Shown here piece after piece: positions 46,840 through 61,229 of a stretch of DNA of 64,000 nucleotides (positions are counted from its first letter, which is position 1; every line of letters begins with the position of its first letter). A program made the translations under genes and the position numbers. Below the pieces are notes generated by a model. The model did no database searches. It had not been told where the DNA came from and saw nothing but the letters and a program-made list of their open reading frames with translations. The DNA is taken from assembly GCA_936450465.1 (NCBI GenBank), contig OW388289.1:70616420-70680419 (forward strand), read 5' to 3'. Source of the stretch: Gibbula magus (taxonomy: Eukaryota; Mollusca; Gastropoda; Trochida; Trochidae).

Positions 46840-47310
46840 GTAAAGTCATGTTTACTTCAATTGATTATATTCAACAATCACTTGGTCATTAGTCCAAAGT
46901 ATCAATTACAGTGTACCCTCCGACAATCACAAATATAAAAATTGGAATGTCTTTACAGAGTGAGATTTACTTGGTCTACTGACCAAATTGTCAGAAGGTC
47001 GGTGGTGTCTCATGATCTATGAGAATTTGATGTTCAATATGGGCACACTATGGGTAAAGCTTCTATCAATGTGTATCGATCCATTGTTAACATACAGTTG
47101 CATCCCATTAGTTTGTTCACCCCCTTTAGATTTGCCATATAATAATGTATTTAATGTCATTATTGACGGTGTCAATTAAAGAATTTTAAATTATGTGGCA
47201 ATAATCACTGAAAATCTAAGTGTACATTTCCCATTCCTAAAGAAAATGTCATGGACAGGTTTGCAGTGCGTTGAATATTTGGCATGATCGAACAAGGGTT
47301 AAATCAAAAT
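46840..47310 (+). repeat. Paralogous block G
   Basis: Third relative of the end of block E (27676-28150). It shares aatgtctttacagagtgagatttac, tgtcagaaggtcggtg, gtgtatcgatccattgtt and tacatttcccattccta. The small protein-like patches are not open in all copies, so no gene is claimed. Confidence 0.7.
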
Positions 47311-48397
47311 TCAAATGTCTGTTATTTTTCGTGAGAAAATAGGCTTACGTGGAATGACTGTCTGCGATAACCTTAATCTATTATTTACACTGGTTTTTGA
47401 CAATAAAATTTCATTTTTTTCCTTTTACTACTGCCAAAACACATGTTATCTATGTTTACTTGCGCTACGTTTGATTCCATGTGATAACATGCAGGACTAG
47501 GTTATAATCGATCTCTTCCACTGAGAAGAACGTTACATATGAAAACTAAATTGTCGTACTTGACACATTCAAGTATCATTCCTAACACACCTTTCATTGT
47601 AAGGGACGCGCCTGTCTCTTAGCAGGATGTTTTAAAAGTAATTTGAATGTCACCCTTGACACGTTTCTGTGATGTCCCTATCACGTGTATTTGAGACATA
47701 CTGATACATGTACAATGAGGCTAATGCCAATGGACGTGATCACTTCCTTTGTACATGATGTAGCTATTAGGATATAGTTGATGCATTCTAGCAATAATGG
47801 TATCACATCAACCTGAATTGTTGATGCTAAAGGGTAGTTGTTACTGCAGTATTGAAACATAATTGTGTGAAAGAGATAGATTTATGTTGACCTTAAAATA
47901 AACTGCAGGATCGGATATTCTTCCAATTTTCACAATTAACTTATATCATCCTTTCACAGTGTTTCTATCATATTTTTATGTAAGGATATATATGTCACTG
48001 AAATATGCATATGCTTTGACATAATAATACAAGCAAAAAAGGAAACTATTTTCGACCAATAAAAGTACAAGCATTTTGTACGATAACAGATAGTGTGAAA
48101 TACATATACAACATTGTTTTAAAAAAAACATTTGTTGTGTAATTTCTAGTTTTAACATCCATTGTTTTCTACTGAGTTGTGAAAATTATAGTAATACAAT
48201 TTCACAAGTTTAGCACATTGTCTTAACTTGTGTTGCAAAATGTATTATGATCACGCATTGCTAAAACGAGTTCGTCACGAGCTGAAACCTACTGAGGAAA
48301 CCAGTTTACACACAGGTACTGATTGGGACATTTATTGATGTCCGAAACCTCAATGCAAGGCTCAGATCTCGAGGCAAAAATAGTTCGGCACAGTCGT
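47311..48397. other. No gene recognised
   Basis: AT-rich, between block G and duplication copy B. The sequence just before 48398 may belong to the duplicated segment, but the window start hides its partner. Confidence 0.5.
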
Positions 48398-51300
48398 AAC
48401 AAGACATATGACTATGATAGTTGTTTCCGAAACTACGAATTACTCCAATGCAGCTAACGGAGTTATATCACGTACATTAACTTTAACCAATGTCTCAAAG
48501 TGACGTGCACTTGTTACACATAAAACGTCTTTTGGATCACCTGGTTTCCCAATTTGAAGCCCACAACATTAGCCTACGGTATAATGATGTTTTACGATGT
48601 CTGCTTACATGCTAGCTATTACGTTTTGGGTTTGAACGTTGTGTGTGTTGTATGTTTAAACTAGTCGTCAATATTGTATCATGTATGTCAAGAAAAATAA
48701 ACCTTTGTTTTTAATTTCGTTTTTCAAGTCGTTTTCGTTAAGAAAGAATGAGTATCATTTGCTTGATGTATTCATAAATAACTGACAAAGCAATATGAAA
48801 TGATATGTTTTATTTACATTAATTTATATACGTTTTTATGTATAAATTTGGAACTACAAATATTATGTGTTCCTCGCAGACAAAAACAAAATGTGTTGAT
48901 GGAATGGAATCCTTTAATGTTATTAATTGTTTATGTTGAAGTGCGTGTTCGTGATGCTTTAACATTCATGTCAAATCATTTGTGACAGAACGCAACGTTT
49001 GTATTCACAGTAGATAATCATAAAAAAATGTTTAAAACAAATGTATTTCACAAGTTCTGACTTTGAAAAATCTAGAAGTTCCATGAAAATTTTAATTGTT
49101 ATTGAGGTTTCAGGAACTGTTGTTCAACGTGTGACATGTCTTGGTAAATTATATGGATTTAGCTTTACACTGTGTTGTGAATACAATTAAATATCAGGGT
49201 AACGACACAATAATTATTGAAGTAAAAACTATTTCACTTCACTTTCCTGTAATATTGCTGCAAAGGAGAATTGCACTCAATTTATAAACGTCACTATAGT
49301 AGCTCTTTTGGGAACTCTTAAAGTCAAATTGCACCAATAAACCAGTATTACACACGCCATTTCGAATTTCAGAAATCGCTCTATCGATGTAGCCAAACAA
49401 TGCAATAACTTGTTTGTGTCAATAAAATAATTTGTTTAGATTTGTCCGACGTATCCACCTTCAGTGCATCTTGTATATATTTATCATTTATATGGATGTA
49501 TTAAACAACAAATATTATGTTTATTATCTTCAATCATTTTATCACATGTCAAATACTACGTTCTGCATTACATAAGAGATCATCATGTTATTTTCATCAT
49601 CAAGGATTGTTGTTATTCGTCATTTATTTCTATCTGAATGATTATCAAAAACGTTTCACTGGACATTAAAAAGAGCCACACGAGATCTGTTATCATACAG
49701 TAAGATTTAAAGCTTAATGCTTCAAATCCTTATCCATTATGAGCTACTGCACCTAAGCTTGTAAAAAATATGATGTACGTGTGGAATTGTATGCGCTACT
49801 CTAGATATTTAAAGGATTATAATTAAGGAGGAAAGTGTCAATAACAACTGCTTTTCCATGACACATTGTTTTACACATAATAGACGTGTAATGTACAAAA
49901 AACGATTTCCCCATTCTACCTCTCAGACGTACGTGATCACAAGAAAATATCACTAATATTGGAACAAAGTGAGAATTGAAGGGAACATATGCTGGCAAAT
50001 AATAGAATCCCTGAAAACGGCGTGCACAACCTGTAACAGTTAAATTTTAGAAAGTTATTATAACTGAAATGGCAAGGACTAGTATTTTCTCAGTTTAAAA
50101 TGTTGTCTCTGTATTTCTTATTGTTAACTTTAACACTTAAAGGTCGGCGTGAGGATGAATCTTTTTGTGGCTGTTTAACTTGGTGTATTGGCAGAATTGC
50201 CTGACTCAGTCTGTTAGTGGCCTTGAGAAATGTATTACCATAATAACGGAAGGGTGTTAATCAATTATTTTTATTAATACATACATGTGACAAGTTGACA
50301 ATGTAATGCATCCATTACTATGATATTCCTTAACCAGTTGATGGTCTTTTGTTAACTTTCTAATAACATGCAATCTAACGACTTTTTGAAAGATCTGACT
50401 AGGAATTTCTTGGCTGTTAGCACACAACTCGTGAGTACAAAAACTGTAATCAGTAGAAATAAATACGACAATAAACTCTGTGGTATACATGGAGTACATC
50501 GGTGAAGTTAACAGACTATTATCAACTGAAAGCCACAGTACCACAGGAAGGGACTAACATACGCTGGTTAAGGTTACCTTCTTATTTCGAATGGTATTTG
50601 CGATATTTATATTGTATTGCCTATTGAGTAAGAAAACACAAAACAGTATGACGGAATTAACTTATCTTAAGAGTTATTGTGTTATTCTGTTCTGTTCTTT
50701 GTGACAGCCCACGCAGTATCTGTCCTACTCATCTAAAAAAAATGTAATGAACAGTTGCTTCTTGTGGAGAACAGTGTTGTCAGTGTTAACTATTTAGGCT
50801 ATTCATAGGCAATATTTAAGGAATTTGAGTTTGATAGAAAAAAATTAATTTTTCGGGGAAAGTCATTCATAGGAATATTCAAAACCATATACAAAATTGA
50901 ATCATCAAAATTGAACCATGCATAACAATCAGAGATCATACTCTGTCATCTTAGAGACTTATTCTATTTGCCAAACCAGTTCACATGTATCTAAACATCT
51001 TAAAACTTGTTAAGCAGACACTTTGTTGGTTCTAACAGTGTTTCAACTTTGCCTCGAGGAACATTTTCATAAAAAGAATTGCAACAAAAACATTACTATT
51101 ACTGCAGCACTCGTCTCATCCAGATCAATGTAACAATACATCGATCAGCTACACGATTTGAAGAACGTAATAACAGAGGGGTTCTTAAAGAAACATGAAG
51201 TCATCTTCAAATAAACTCAGATTCTTAAGCTGATGCTTTCTCCGATATTTTGATTTACAATTTGGCCAATGAGGTTTACACTTGGAATCCCCATTAATTA

Positions 51301-52201
51301 ACTTTTGCCAAACAGCTTCAGGACAAATATGATTGTCAATACAAAGTGAAATGTGTAACAAGATGAAGGTGTTTCAGAAGTATTTAAACAAATCCTTAGG
51401 CTCCAAAACTGCAATTTCAGAAGGAGAACGCAATGTGACTTGTTGCGGGAGGCACCATTGAACTCTTTTGGATAAAAAAAATAACAAACATTTTAAATTG
51501 AACCTCTGAATAACATTTCTAAAAATTACGTCTAGAATTTTCAAAATTGAAAACAATTAATTGTTTACCTTTTATCACACAAAAATAATCATTGATAATG
51601 AAAAAATGTTACAGAGTTATTTTGTATAATGGATAGTAAAACATAAGAGATCAGTGACCAAATGCTTGTATGCCAATTTTTAAACATAAGAATTACAAGT
51701 TTCTCCAGGATATGTGCCTGAATAGAACTTTGTGACAAAATAAAAAGATACGCACATAGCATTAACACAGGCTGAGTTGTATGCAATCAATATTTAAGAT
51801 TTTATGGGATGTGTTATTGATCACTTAAACACATGAGTACAGCTAATAGCAGAATCAGTGTATCATCTTAAAATATTCACAATGCATGCACATCTTATTG
51901 TCTCTGCTATTCTTAATTTCGCTAACTAATGTTCACTGTAAAGTGATAACACTTGATAGAAAGCTGACAGTGACTGGTACACTGTTAACGATCAACAGCA
52001 CCGGGTGACTAATTGTTTGTGTGAGTGAAACATTGAAAATGATGAACTGCGGAGCTGTGTTGCAAAATAGGTGGTTTTCATTTCATTGAAACGTTAAGTG
52101 TGAGGCTCAATAACAGTCACATCTCACATTAAAAAGTGGCCCCATTTGTTATTCACCATGTGTGATTGTAATAATGGCGTTAATGGACACTATTCAGAGT
52201 T

Positions 52202-52690
52202 TTAAAGGCGATGTAGCACGATTTTTATACTAAAATAAAGCGCTCTCACACAAATATGAATAAGTGTTACCAATGGCTAAATAATATTCCTGAATCAATA
52301 AAGTGTTCTAAACCAAATGTACATAGTTCGGTTAAACCATGTGAGTCCATTTCCCATCGAGCGACCATTTTAATGTTTTCACATTAAACTGGCTGCTCAA
52401 AGGTAGTGCAAGTGATCTGACTGATGTAACGATACATAAACACTCAGACTAGGGTTTTAAATATGGTACAATGATGGACTGATCAACCATATTGCTGTCT
52501 TGATCTCAAATCGTCATGACACCACACCACTGTCGCTTTATACGTCGCATCATTTTCTATAGATAGGGATTAGCGGATCGTGCAATGAGATGTTTTACCC
52601 ATTAACATACTGATATAGTGTATAAACGTCATTACTAAAAGGCAAATTGGAGAAAACATGATGTGCAAAAAACGTGCTTCATCGCTTTAA
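52202..52690. mobile_element. TTAA-flanked short inverted-repeat element, copy B
   Basis: Counterpart of 3856-4339 within duplication copy B. It has the same TTAA at both ends and the same inverted termini, with small internal differences. Because both duplicates carry it at the same place, it was inserted before the A/B duplication or divergence. Confidence 0.7.
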
Positions 52691-53600
52691 AGTCAAAATG
52701 ATAATATATTTATGTTTCCCAGGGTAATGTTACCAAATCCTCATCTATTGTGATTTAATGGAAATAATCTTGACAGGAAAACGATTGACATGCATAGATC
52801 TGTTTATAATATAGTTAAGTTATAATTGATTGCTGTCAATTCAAGACAAACATCATTATTCACATTATTGACATGTTCAATCAATAAAAAAACATGCACA
52901 GAAAAGAAGAGATGACCTTGATTCATCGATTGTTTTGTTGTATTCAATAGAAGCTCGTAAAAGAAGGCGGAGACTGCCTCTACTTCAGTTACTAGGTTAT
53001 AATTTCTACATAAATCGAAATTTATCTATATTAGAAGACTTGAATAGCTATTGCAGGTGATAAGTACAACTTATTGACAAATGAACTAACAGTTCAAAAT
53101 AATAGATGACAAATTGTTTTCTAATTCCTTTATTTAATACGGCAATATGTACAACATGTAAGGTTGATGACTTTTTGCAATAAAGGTACAATGTAATACT
53201 TTTAAAAATAACAATGAGCTTTATACTTACATATGAAGATACCTAATGATGAAACAATGAATTAACTAGTTTTATTTCCCCCTGATAAATGTTTCAACAT
53301 CCGAAATCCAACTAAATATAGAAAACATCTTCAACATGTGAGACTTAATCAAACTGGACAAGCAGAGTTAGTTATAGTGGCTCGGTTTGAGGGGATTTAT
53401 ATATGTGAATAGAACAATGCCTCTGAAACTCTGTGTTATAACATTATGTAAGTTGCTCGTATATTGTATGCAGTGGACATAGTTACAAGCTATTCGAATC
53501 ATTCATATCAGATTCAATAACACACATTTTCTTGCATAGGTAGTCCTGTTTGTTGATCGTCAAATGGTTTGTCATCCTTTGATTTCGTTGAACCATGCAC

Positions 53601-53893
53601 TAGGGTTTTGGGGTTCCCCTCTGTAAAATCTCCTTATTTGCTTTCCAGGAAAATGCAAAAGATAAATATTAAAGAAAGTTGAAAAACCAAAAAGGCAATA
53701 TTTTTATGTCTCCCATAAGTTAAGTTTCGCTGAACTTGGCAATACGGTTCCAAAATTATGGAAACAATGTTAGCGCAACTGACTGATGCACATACGAACT
53801 GCGATCATGCGGAGAACATTTTGAAAACCAAAAAATACTGAAAATTGAAATTTCACAAAGTATTTTCAATAACAGCACTTTAATTTGGCTGTT
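53601..53893. other. About 290-bp insertion specific to copy B
   Basis: Copy A passes directly from ccatgcact to gttggcgtgt (about 5250-5262). Copy B has about 290 extra bases between the same two anchors, starting agggttttggggttcccctc. No terminal inverted repeat or coding frame is clear. It could be an insertion in B or a clean loss in A. Confidence 0.6.
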
Positions 53894-55577
53894 GGTGTGT
53901 ATGCTTGTTGTATTGAGAACAGGAAATTGTATTAGTTTTTACTAAATATATGAAAGTTATGACTGATGTCTTTTTAATGAAATATTTAACAGTTCGAGTT
54001 TTAGTTGTGAAGAATATATTGATTTCTTAGTGTGAAAATAGTATATACATGTAAGTATAACTGCATATTCTGCATAAGGTTTTACGTTCATTGCTCTGTG
54101 GTATGTAGTAAGTGAATATCAGTCATTTTCCACTGGCCATGCTTGAAATTTGTAATGTGATTATGCATGGAGGAATATTAAATTATAGCTATACAAATGG
54201 TAAAGTACACGTCGTGTATGTTATTAGTGTGTGCTCTGAAAAAATGGGAAAATCAATTATTTTCAACTTGTCATTATTCCAATTTTGAAATATCATCCAC
54301 AAAAGGAACACATTGTGCCTCCGGAACTAAGGATCAAAGAGAATTTAAACCTAATAAAAGTATCGTCATATGAGAACTTTTCTTTTATAAAACCTTTGGA
54401 ATCGTTCAAATAGATTTTGTAACCGATTCCAAGTCCCTTTGAAAACTTATTTTCCCTTGGGCTGCTAGATGAAATTAAATTTTTGATATGTCATGTAGTT
54501 CTGTTTTCACAATAATACTAAACATTTAGACAATTATTGTTGTCGATAACATATATTCGTGCACGTGACAGTCTGATATGAAAAGACCGTTGATGGATTC
54601 CATTATACTCATAGATGTGTTCAACAAGCACAATGTTATGCAGCGACCATTAAAAGGCGATTTGTTGTAACAATGTAAATTATCTCTTTGAAGAGCATTT
54701 GTTTTGTTTGAACTCTAAGAAAATGTTGAGTACAACATCTTCATTAATTAAGTTAAATAAAGAATTGTATTCGTCATGCAGGCTAACTTTACCCACTTCA
54801 CGCCGTGGAATTAAATTCGGTTTTCTGCAAGGTTTATCTTGCCATCACCAAGTGAAATTATTTCATGGGGAAAATCGCAAATCAAAATATACGAGAGGTC
54901 ACAAGGACCCATGCTGTCAGGATTATAGTACTTTTATCTCTTGTATTTTATCTTTGTCTTAATTACTCTTATGTCATAACCTTCATATCTACCAGTCGTG
55001 AACTCGACTATATGAGACCCATTGCTACACTGTCAATTTATCAAATAAATCTTTCAAAAGCTTATATAAATGTCACTTTAGACCGAGACTGAGGAATAGG
55101 TGACCACAACCGGCATTGTGATCTTTTTATACCTTTTGAGCTTGTAAACTGATATGTGACACTGTTTGGATATGGTAGAGACAGAGTCCTGCATCGAGAT
55201 TCCATATGGCTTACAAAGGGTCTGAGATGATAGTCTCCAATATTGGGTTTTGAAATGTCAGACTGTCAGACTTTTGAACCTACTGTTGAGCTTTAATGTC
55301 AACAGAATTGAAAATAAAATGGTGCTGATATACTTTCATCAGGCATAAAATATCTGGAGCTGTTATAATTATAATAGGGGAAAGGCAATGCTGCTCTCAG
55401 ATTACTACTGACACGTGAGAATCAAGAATTAATGTTATTCATGTTTCAATTATACGTAACAATCATCGAAACAAATGATTTTATGTGAGTGTATAATGTT
55501 GTGTATATAATGTATAAAGTATATAATGTGACTGTATAAAAGAATTAACGCATTTTAAGACAGTAGGGAGACACATA

Positions 55578-56441
55578 CGAGGGGCGTTCAAAAAAAAATT
55601 CCCCTGATAAACTTCTCTTTACCGGAGGAAGTAGAAATTTCACATGTGATATGTAGCCATAGGTCAAGTGATGTCTCTTACTTTTAAATTATTACACCTC
55701 TATTAAATTTTAAGAATGCCATTGGCCAGTTTATACCACGTGATCGAACATTATTTTTGTACACTGACCTCCACTACCAGTGATGATACCAATCAATTTT
55801 GTGACAGAAATTCCTGTCACTGACCTGAGATATTAACTCGTCACATGATTTGTCACGTGACTGTTTGTTTTGACGTTTGCTTTCGAGATGGCGTCAGCTG
55901 ATCGGTTCGATGCTTTGACAAATAAGGAAATACATACTATATTGTCTGCAGAAAAAACTAAATTCGGTATAATAAAAACACTTAATTACACATGGTGAGG
56001 TCATTATGTGAAATACAAGGACTCACGGACCTGACTTCTTCGGCGATCAGGAGTCAGGTCTCGAGTCCTTGTATTTCACATAATGACTTCACCATGAGTA
56101 ATTAAGTGTATAATATTCATTTTTTTCTGTCAGCAGGGGTCGTTGAGTAAGGTGTAAAACTTGAAGCTGTTGAGTACAGAGCAGTTACCATGTTTTTATT
56201 TTTGAAAGGTTGTACACCAAAGGAGACTTTTGATGAGATGAAAGAAACTTATGGAGAGGATGTCCCGTCGTATGACGTTGTCAGACACTGGCATCGTCAG
56301 TTCAAGTGTGATCGGACCTCCGTGGAAACAGCTTCAATTCCAGGTCGACCCCAGTCAGCCATTGATGATAACTCTATCAGGCAAGTCGAAGCTGCAATTT
56401 TGGAAGGTCGCCGAATTACTGTCCGTCAACTAACATGAACG
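55578..56441 (+). pseudogene. Mariner-like transposase head, better preserved (copy B)
   Basis: Same element as at 6719-7630. From ATG at 56190 the frame reads 82 residues: MFLFLKGCTPKETFDEM, then SYDVVRHWHRQFK, RTSVE, GRPQS and a second helix-turn-helix ending RRITVRQLT, then stop. Upstream codons (about 56154-56189) still encode the mariner-like EAVEYRAVT stretch behind a stop. No catalytic domain follows. At 55888-55977 a separate short frame begins MASADRFDALTNKEIHTILS, which resembles the N-terminus of DUF3504/KIAA1958-like proteins rather than mariner. That resemblance is from memory and weak. The foldback at 55978-56109 follows it. Confidence 0.8.
55978..56109. mobile_element. Foldback element inside the mariner relic (copy B)
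   Basis: Counterpart of 7108-7283 with the same arms, but 132 bp long. The nested GC-rich palindrome of copy A is missing, so 44 bp were gained in A or lost in B. Confidence 0.75.
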
Positions 56442-56504
56442 AGCTACTGTTGTGACTGAAGAAGGCATGAATGGACAGGTGGGATTTAAAACCGTTAAAG
56501 CCAT

Positions 56505-58105
56505 AGGTATACAAATACTTGACATTGGCTTTAAGAGCAGAACAGACAGTGTTTGATGTTTCTGAACATGCTATAAATTGCATACGACATTAGTACTAAT
56601 GCAATGAATCTAAAACTTGAAGGCCTTCATTCTGTGTTCTAAAATATTTATTCATTTCGAATGTGCCCTCATGTACCTGTGCTGCACTATGTCTGTATTT
56701 CTTGGAGTATCTAAATCAAGAATGACATTTCTTTTTAAATAAATTAACATGTCAAGATTGTCCAAAGACATTTTATTTTGTCGATAAAATATGGTATGAT
56801 CTGAATCTATTTACACAAAATAAGGTATAACTAATAGCATGTCTAGGACCAATATCACAACCTATTGTCTCATAAGATCAATATGTACATGTGTGTAGGT
56901 TTTGCAGTTATTTTTTAAGTCATCTCTGTTGTTTTGAATAATTGAAATGAACTAAATTATTTTAAGATGGTTACAAAGATCATTTGTTGCTTCCAAATTC
57001 GTATGTTTTGTTAATATGTTTTCTGATATTGACACGTTTAGTACGCGGCTCAGTCACATTTTTATTCTGTTCTGAGACACTGTGGCTGAGAGGATATACT
57101 ATCGATCAGAACTGTCATATCTAACTTAGGATAGATACAAATATCCATTGCTCGAAACCTTGGATACTTTCGAAATTCCCATAACAGTTTATTTCCAACC
57201 AACAAGATGTGTCCATCACATATTAAGAAACATAAGATTTGACAACTCCCACAAAATTCACAATAAGAACAATTATGCGAATACCACTTTATGAATTGTT
57301 TTTAATTCTTTGAAATCTCTTGACGTCTCTGAAAGTCGCCTCTAGTTTGACAACCTAACTCTATAGAGCATTTTCATATAGTTGTCTCAACACTGACAGT
57401 TTAATGTTTAATCTCAATACAAACATTACCATTCGTTTCGCAAACATAATGTGATGTAAAATGCTCTATATCTCAGATACATTAGACCCGCTGAAGTTTC
57501 CACCTGGAACCTACATAAATAGGTTAATGTGCTATTAGTGACAACCGAGCGAAAATCAAGTCTAACCTAAATAAAAGTCTTCATCCTCAAATGTAGTATA
57601 TACAGTTATTAGCGCATTCGACTTACCACCAAGAGATCTCGGTTTTGAGTTCATTAGATGGACATAAGATGATGAAAATCAATAAATAGGGTTTGCTAGT
57701 TCCAGCTGGTACTAACAGGTTTCATCGCAATTACTATCCATAACGTTGTTGTAAGCTTTATTCTTACGATAATCGTAGCCCCAGTGATTTAAGTTCGCAA
57801 ATGCAATGTGAAAGTTCACTATGTTCACTCATTGTTAGGCGTTCCCAAAATGCATACAATAATTTATGCTGCACAAGTATTTTTTTCTAAATCTCTAAAT
57901 CAAACAGATGACTCACTGTTCATGTCCTACTGCAATGTGTGTGTGTAGCACAATGCTTTAATCTCGTCAGTGCACTGAAAAAAACCCACAGCTATATGTT
58001 ATGCATTTTAAACGATCAATGAACCCCAAATTTCTTTTAAAATACCATTAACTAAGCAATGCAATGGGAAAAGATAATCTATATAAGTGAACGTTTGTCA
58101 TTGTC
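56505..58105. other. 1.6 kb retained only in copy B
   Basis: Copy A joins the two flanks within about 7665-7705, and a short internal match (gataatcgtagcc..agtgattta at about 57769-57792) shows that A lost sequence rather than B gaining it. No gene recognised inside. A tRNA-like fragment may lie at about 57610-57655. Confidence 0.55.
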
Positions 58106-58159
58106 TTAATGATTATTTTATCCTTTTAGCTCAATGATAGAGCAATTCAAACTATAAAT

Positions 58160-58410
58160 GATAAAATATAAACCCTACTTTTATTTTAAAATACCATTAT
58201 CTTAGCAAGCAGTGTGAAATTCAGCAGGTTTATTGGTGTTAGTGTCGTCCCTGGAGATTCCAGGAAGTCTGCTGGAATTTAGTTTTATTCAAGCTCAGAA
58301 CCGTTTCTCTGACATTATACACGCTATAGTTCCTGAAGGTCGAGTTTTATTACAGTCTCTCAAGATGTGCCTAGCCATACGTTGGAATTGAATGTTATTG
58401 TTACCACTAT
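58160..58410 (+). repeat. Dispersed repeat, member 2
   Basis: Copy B counterpart of 7760-8010, nearly identical. Confidence 0.6.
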
Positions 58411-59639
58411 TCATCTGTTTAGAGAGTTTAGTAACATCAAAACAATTTATTTTCGGTTGATTGATATATAAACGTGTTTATCCCAAAGCGAAAAACATAT
58501 AATCTAACATTTAAAAATGTAGTCACTTTCCTGCTTTTTACATGAACCGAATACATAAGTGTACCACAGACCCAAACAGCTTCATCAAGGCCAATGCAGT
58601 AGTATTTCAGCTGGAATATGTGAAATAAGAATGTACTTAAAGAAACATGCGGTAATCCTCAGATTATCTCCAATATACTTCTTTATTTGAAATTCAGCCA
58701 GTGGAGCTTCCTACTCAATCAGTCTTCGCAAATAGCTTCAGGGCAAAATATTTATCAAAAGAACCTGGTTGCGTAACAAGATGGAGATGTTTTACAAGTA
58801 TTTACGTTGTTTGAAGACGAGAATTCTCTATGATCATTAGCTGGAGATAGACCATGAAACACATATAAAAAAAACAATACAGGCTTTTCATATGTGATCA
58901 TTGGGGGCGATATGTGTCATTCTCTGTAAAAGGCGAACAGCCTGTTTTCCCACATATTGATTACTGTGGGTAATGTTATGGATAATGCTATATGGCAATT
59001 TTTAATCATTTCGACACATCTGAACAGCGACTATCAGTGAACTGAAACATGTTAATGTTACTTTCATTCAAGTTGATTTCAATGGTTGGGTCACATAATC
59101 AATCACAGTGCATACATGAACATCTATTTGCTACCAGTAGGATTTACTACCAGGTAATACCAAATAAACCAGTCTACAGTGAAACATACTCATTGTCATC
59201 GTAGGGTTGAGTAATTTGGTATCGTATTAACATATGCAACTTGCTATCATGACCAAACTGAGCATATATATATATTTAAAAATAACTAATCATATCTGAA
59301 TGCGTCGTTGCAATATGACAACAGTGATGCATGAGATATAATGCTAGTAACGAACTGTATGTTTTTGTGTTTTATTAAATGACAGAAAGCCAAAGTTAAA
59401 AATATCGACATATGCTGCCCACTATCACAGCAGTCGAACTTCATTGAATGATCTGCCACAAAACGTTTGATGGTACATCTGTCAGTCAATGACTTACTAG
59501 ACTCTATTTCATCATTCTACTGAAAACTCACTATTGAGAATGATCAATGATCTTAGATATATCATTGATGTTAATATGGCTATGAATTTGTACTTACTCG
59601 TTTAGACTTGCATTGCATACAGTGAACCATGCACAACTA

Positions 59640-60765
59640 AACTCACGGGCAAAAGAAACGCTACCACTTTAGATTTGAAATTACGAAAAATTTCAAGCTC
59701 AGATTCAAACCCCACCACATGAAAACACATCCCCCAAACACAACAATGTTTCATAAATTGATGATAAATTGATGATTTTCCAAAATTTTCCCAAATTGTG
59801 GTTTTCGCCTTGTTCGTGCAAAGCAAAGAAGACCCATGCCCGACGGGTATAAAACCAATTTGTTGTTAGACACCCACTTCGTAAAAAAAACATTTGAAGA
59901 ATGGCAAGATTAACTTTACAAGAACGTGAGCGAGCAATCAGGATGATTGAAATGGGAGCCACCCACACCCATGTTGCAAGAACGTTTGGCTGTCACCGCA
60001 CAACTTTCACAAGACTAATGCAGCGTTATCGTCATTCCGGACAGACCTCAGACAAGCCAAGATCAGGCTGACCAAGAGTCATTACCCACCAGGAGGACCG
60101 ATACCTGCGCACGTTACACCTCAGGAACCACTTCTTGACTGTGACGTCATCAGCGTCGAATGCGGGGGAGGAAGTGTCATGGTTTGGGGAGGCAAACTTG
60201 GTGAGAAGACGCCGCTGGTTATCGTGAAATCGTTATGGAAATCTAACGGCTCAGCGTTACGTCGATGACATTCTCCGTCCCGTCGTCTGTCCCTTTATTG
60301 GACAACAGGCACAAGGTGTTATCTTTACACAAGACAATGCCAGACTGCACACAGCTCGAGTTACTCAACACTTTCTTGCTAACAACAACATCGACGTTTT
60401 GACGTGGCCAGCATGCTCGCCTGCCATGTAACCGATCGCACATCTTTGGGACGCTATGGATCGTCGTATTCGCCAACGACGACCACCTCCACCTCCACAT
60501 AATAATATAACTGCCTGCAACTTGTCCAATCTCTCCAAGAAGAATGGCAGCGCATTCAACGTAATGACGTCAGGCGTTTGATTTTCTCCATGCGTCGGAG
60601 GGTCACTGCATGTATCATGGCAAGGAGAGGCCATACACATTATTAGTGCGAACTGTTTTCGTGACATTGAGCCTGGATAAACATTTTGTTTTTTTAATCT
60701 GACTTCTTTATTTATTCTTCAATCTAGATTAAAAGACCCGTTAGCGTTTCTTTTGCCTGTGAGTT
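59640..60765 (+). mobile_element. Tc1-like element with internal deletion (copy B)
   Basis: About 1.13 kb between TA dinucleotides at 59638-59639 and 60766-60767. The left terminus reads aactcacgggcaaaagaaac and the right terminus ends with its near-perfect complement. The first third encodes the transposase N-terminus from ATG 59901. The middle of the gene, including the first catalytic D, is deleted and the C-terminal half follows. The termini define the element size for this family. Confidence 0.85.
59901..60644 (+). pseudogene. Tc1-like transposase remnant (copy B)
   Basis: From ATG 59901 the frame gives an N-terminal Tc1-type helix-turn-helix (MARLTLQERERAIRMIEMG, then HVARTFGCHRTTFTRLMQRY), ended by TGA at about 60069. 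After a deletion the GGGSVMVWGG and KTPLVIV stretches lead into the catalytic half, out of frame. There the second D is kept (TQDNARLHTA), but the segment holding the final acidic residue reads PAM, stop, PIAHLWD, so the catalytic E is replaced by A behind a stop codon. It is dead. Confidence 0.85.
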
Positions 60766-61229
60766 TATTACATAAACAGTAATGTTATGTTAGAAGAGGC
60801 AGTACCGCCCTGTAATGGTTTTGATCTAACTACACGGACAGAATACAGGCACTGCTTGTTGCTGACAATCTCTGTAAGTCGTCCACTAGAGTATGAAGTG
60901 ATAGGAACTGTCCTCTTCCTCCTCGATGTTCGTCTTTCTGGCATCATAGAGTCCTTCAATACCTGCCGCTACTCTCAACCAACTTTGCAATGCCTTCACC
61001 ACGGGCAACGACGGCTTCACAAGTGAACAACCACAGCAATGATGTCTAGTAAGGTTTTTAAATCACTTGACGATAATACCGAAGTATTACCTGTCGGCAA
61101 ATCAAAACACTTGAACAATTTCAGAGGTACAATATCTAAATAGCAAACTCGCAAGCTGATTTTTCGGCTCCTCTAGTGAAGGGTTTTGGAATATGACTCG
61201 AATCTGATCTCTCCGTATATGTACAGGGT

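Noticed and set aside
57610..57655. tRNA-like fragment (agcgcattcgact..accaagag, then ggttttgagttc)
   Set aside because: Only a box B-like end is visible, box A is poor, and no stems can be built.
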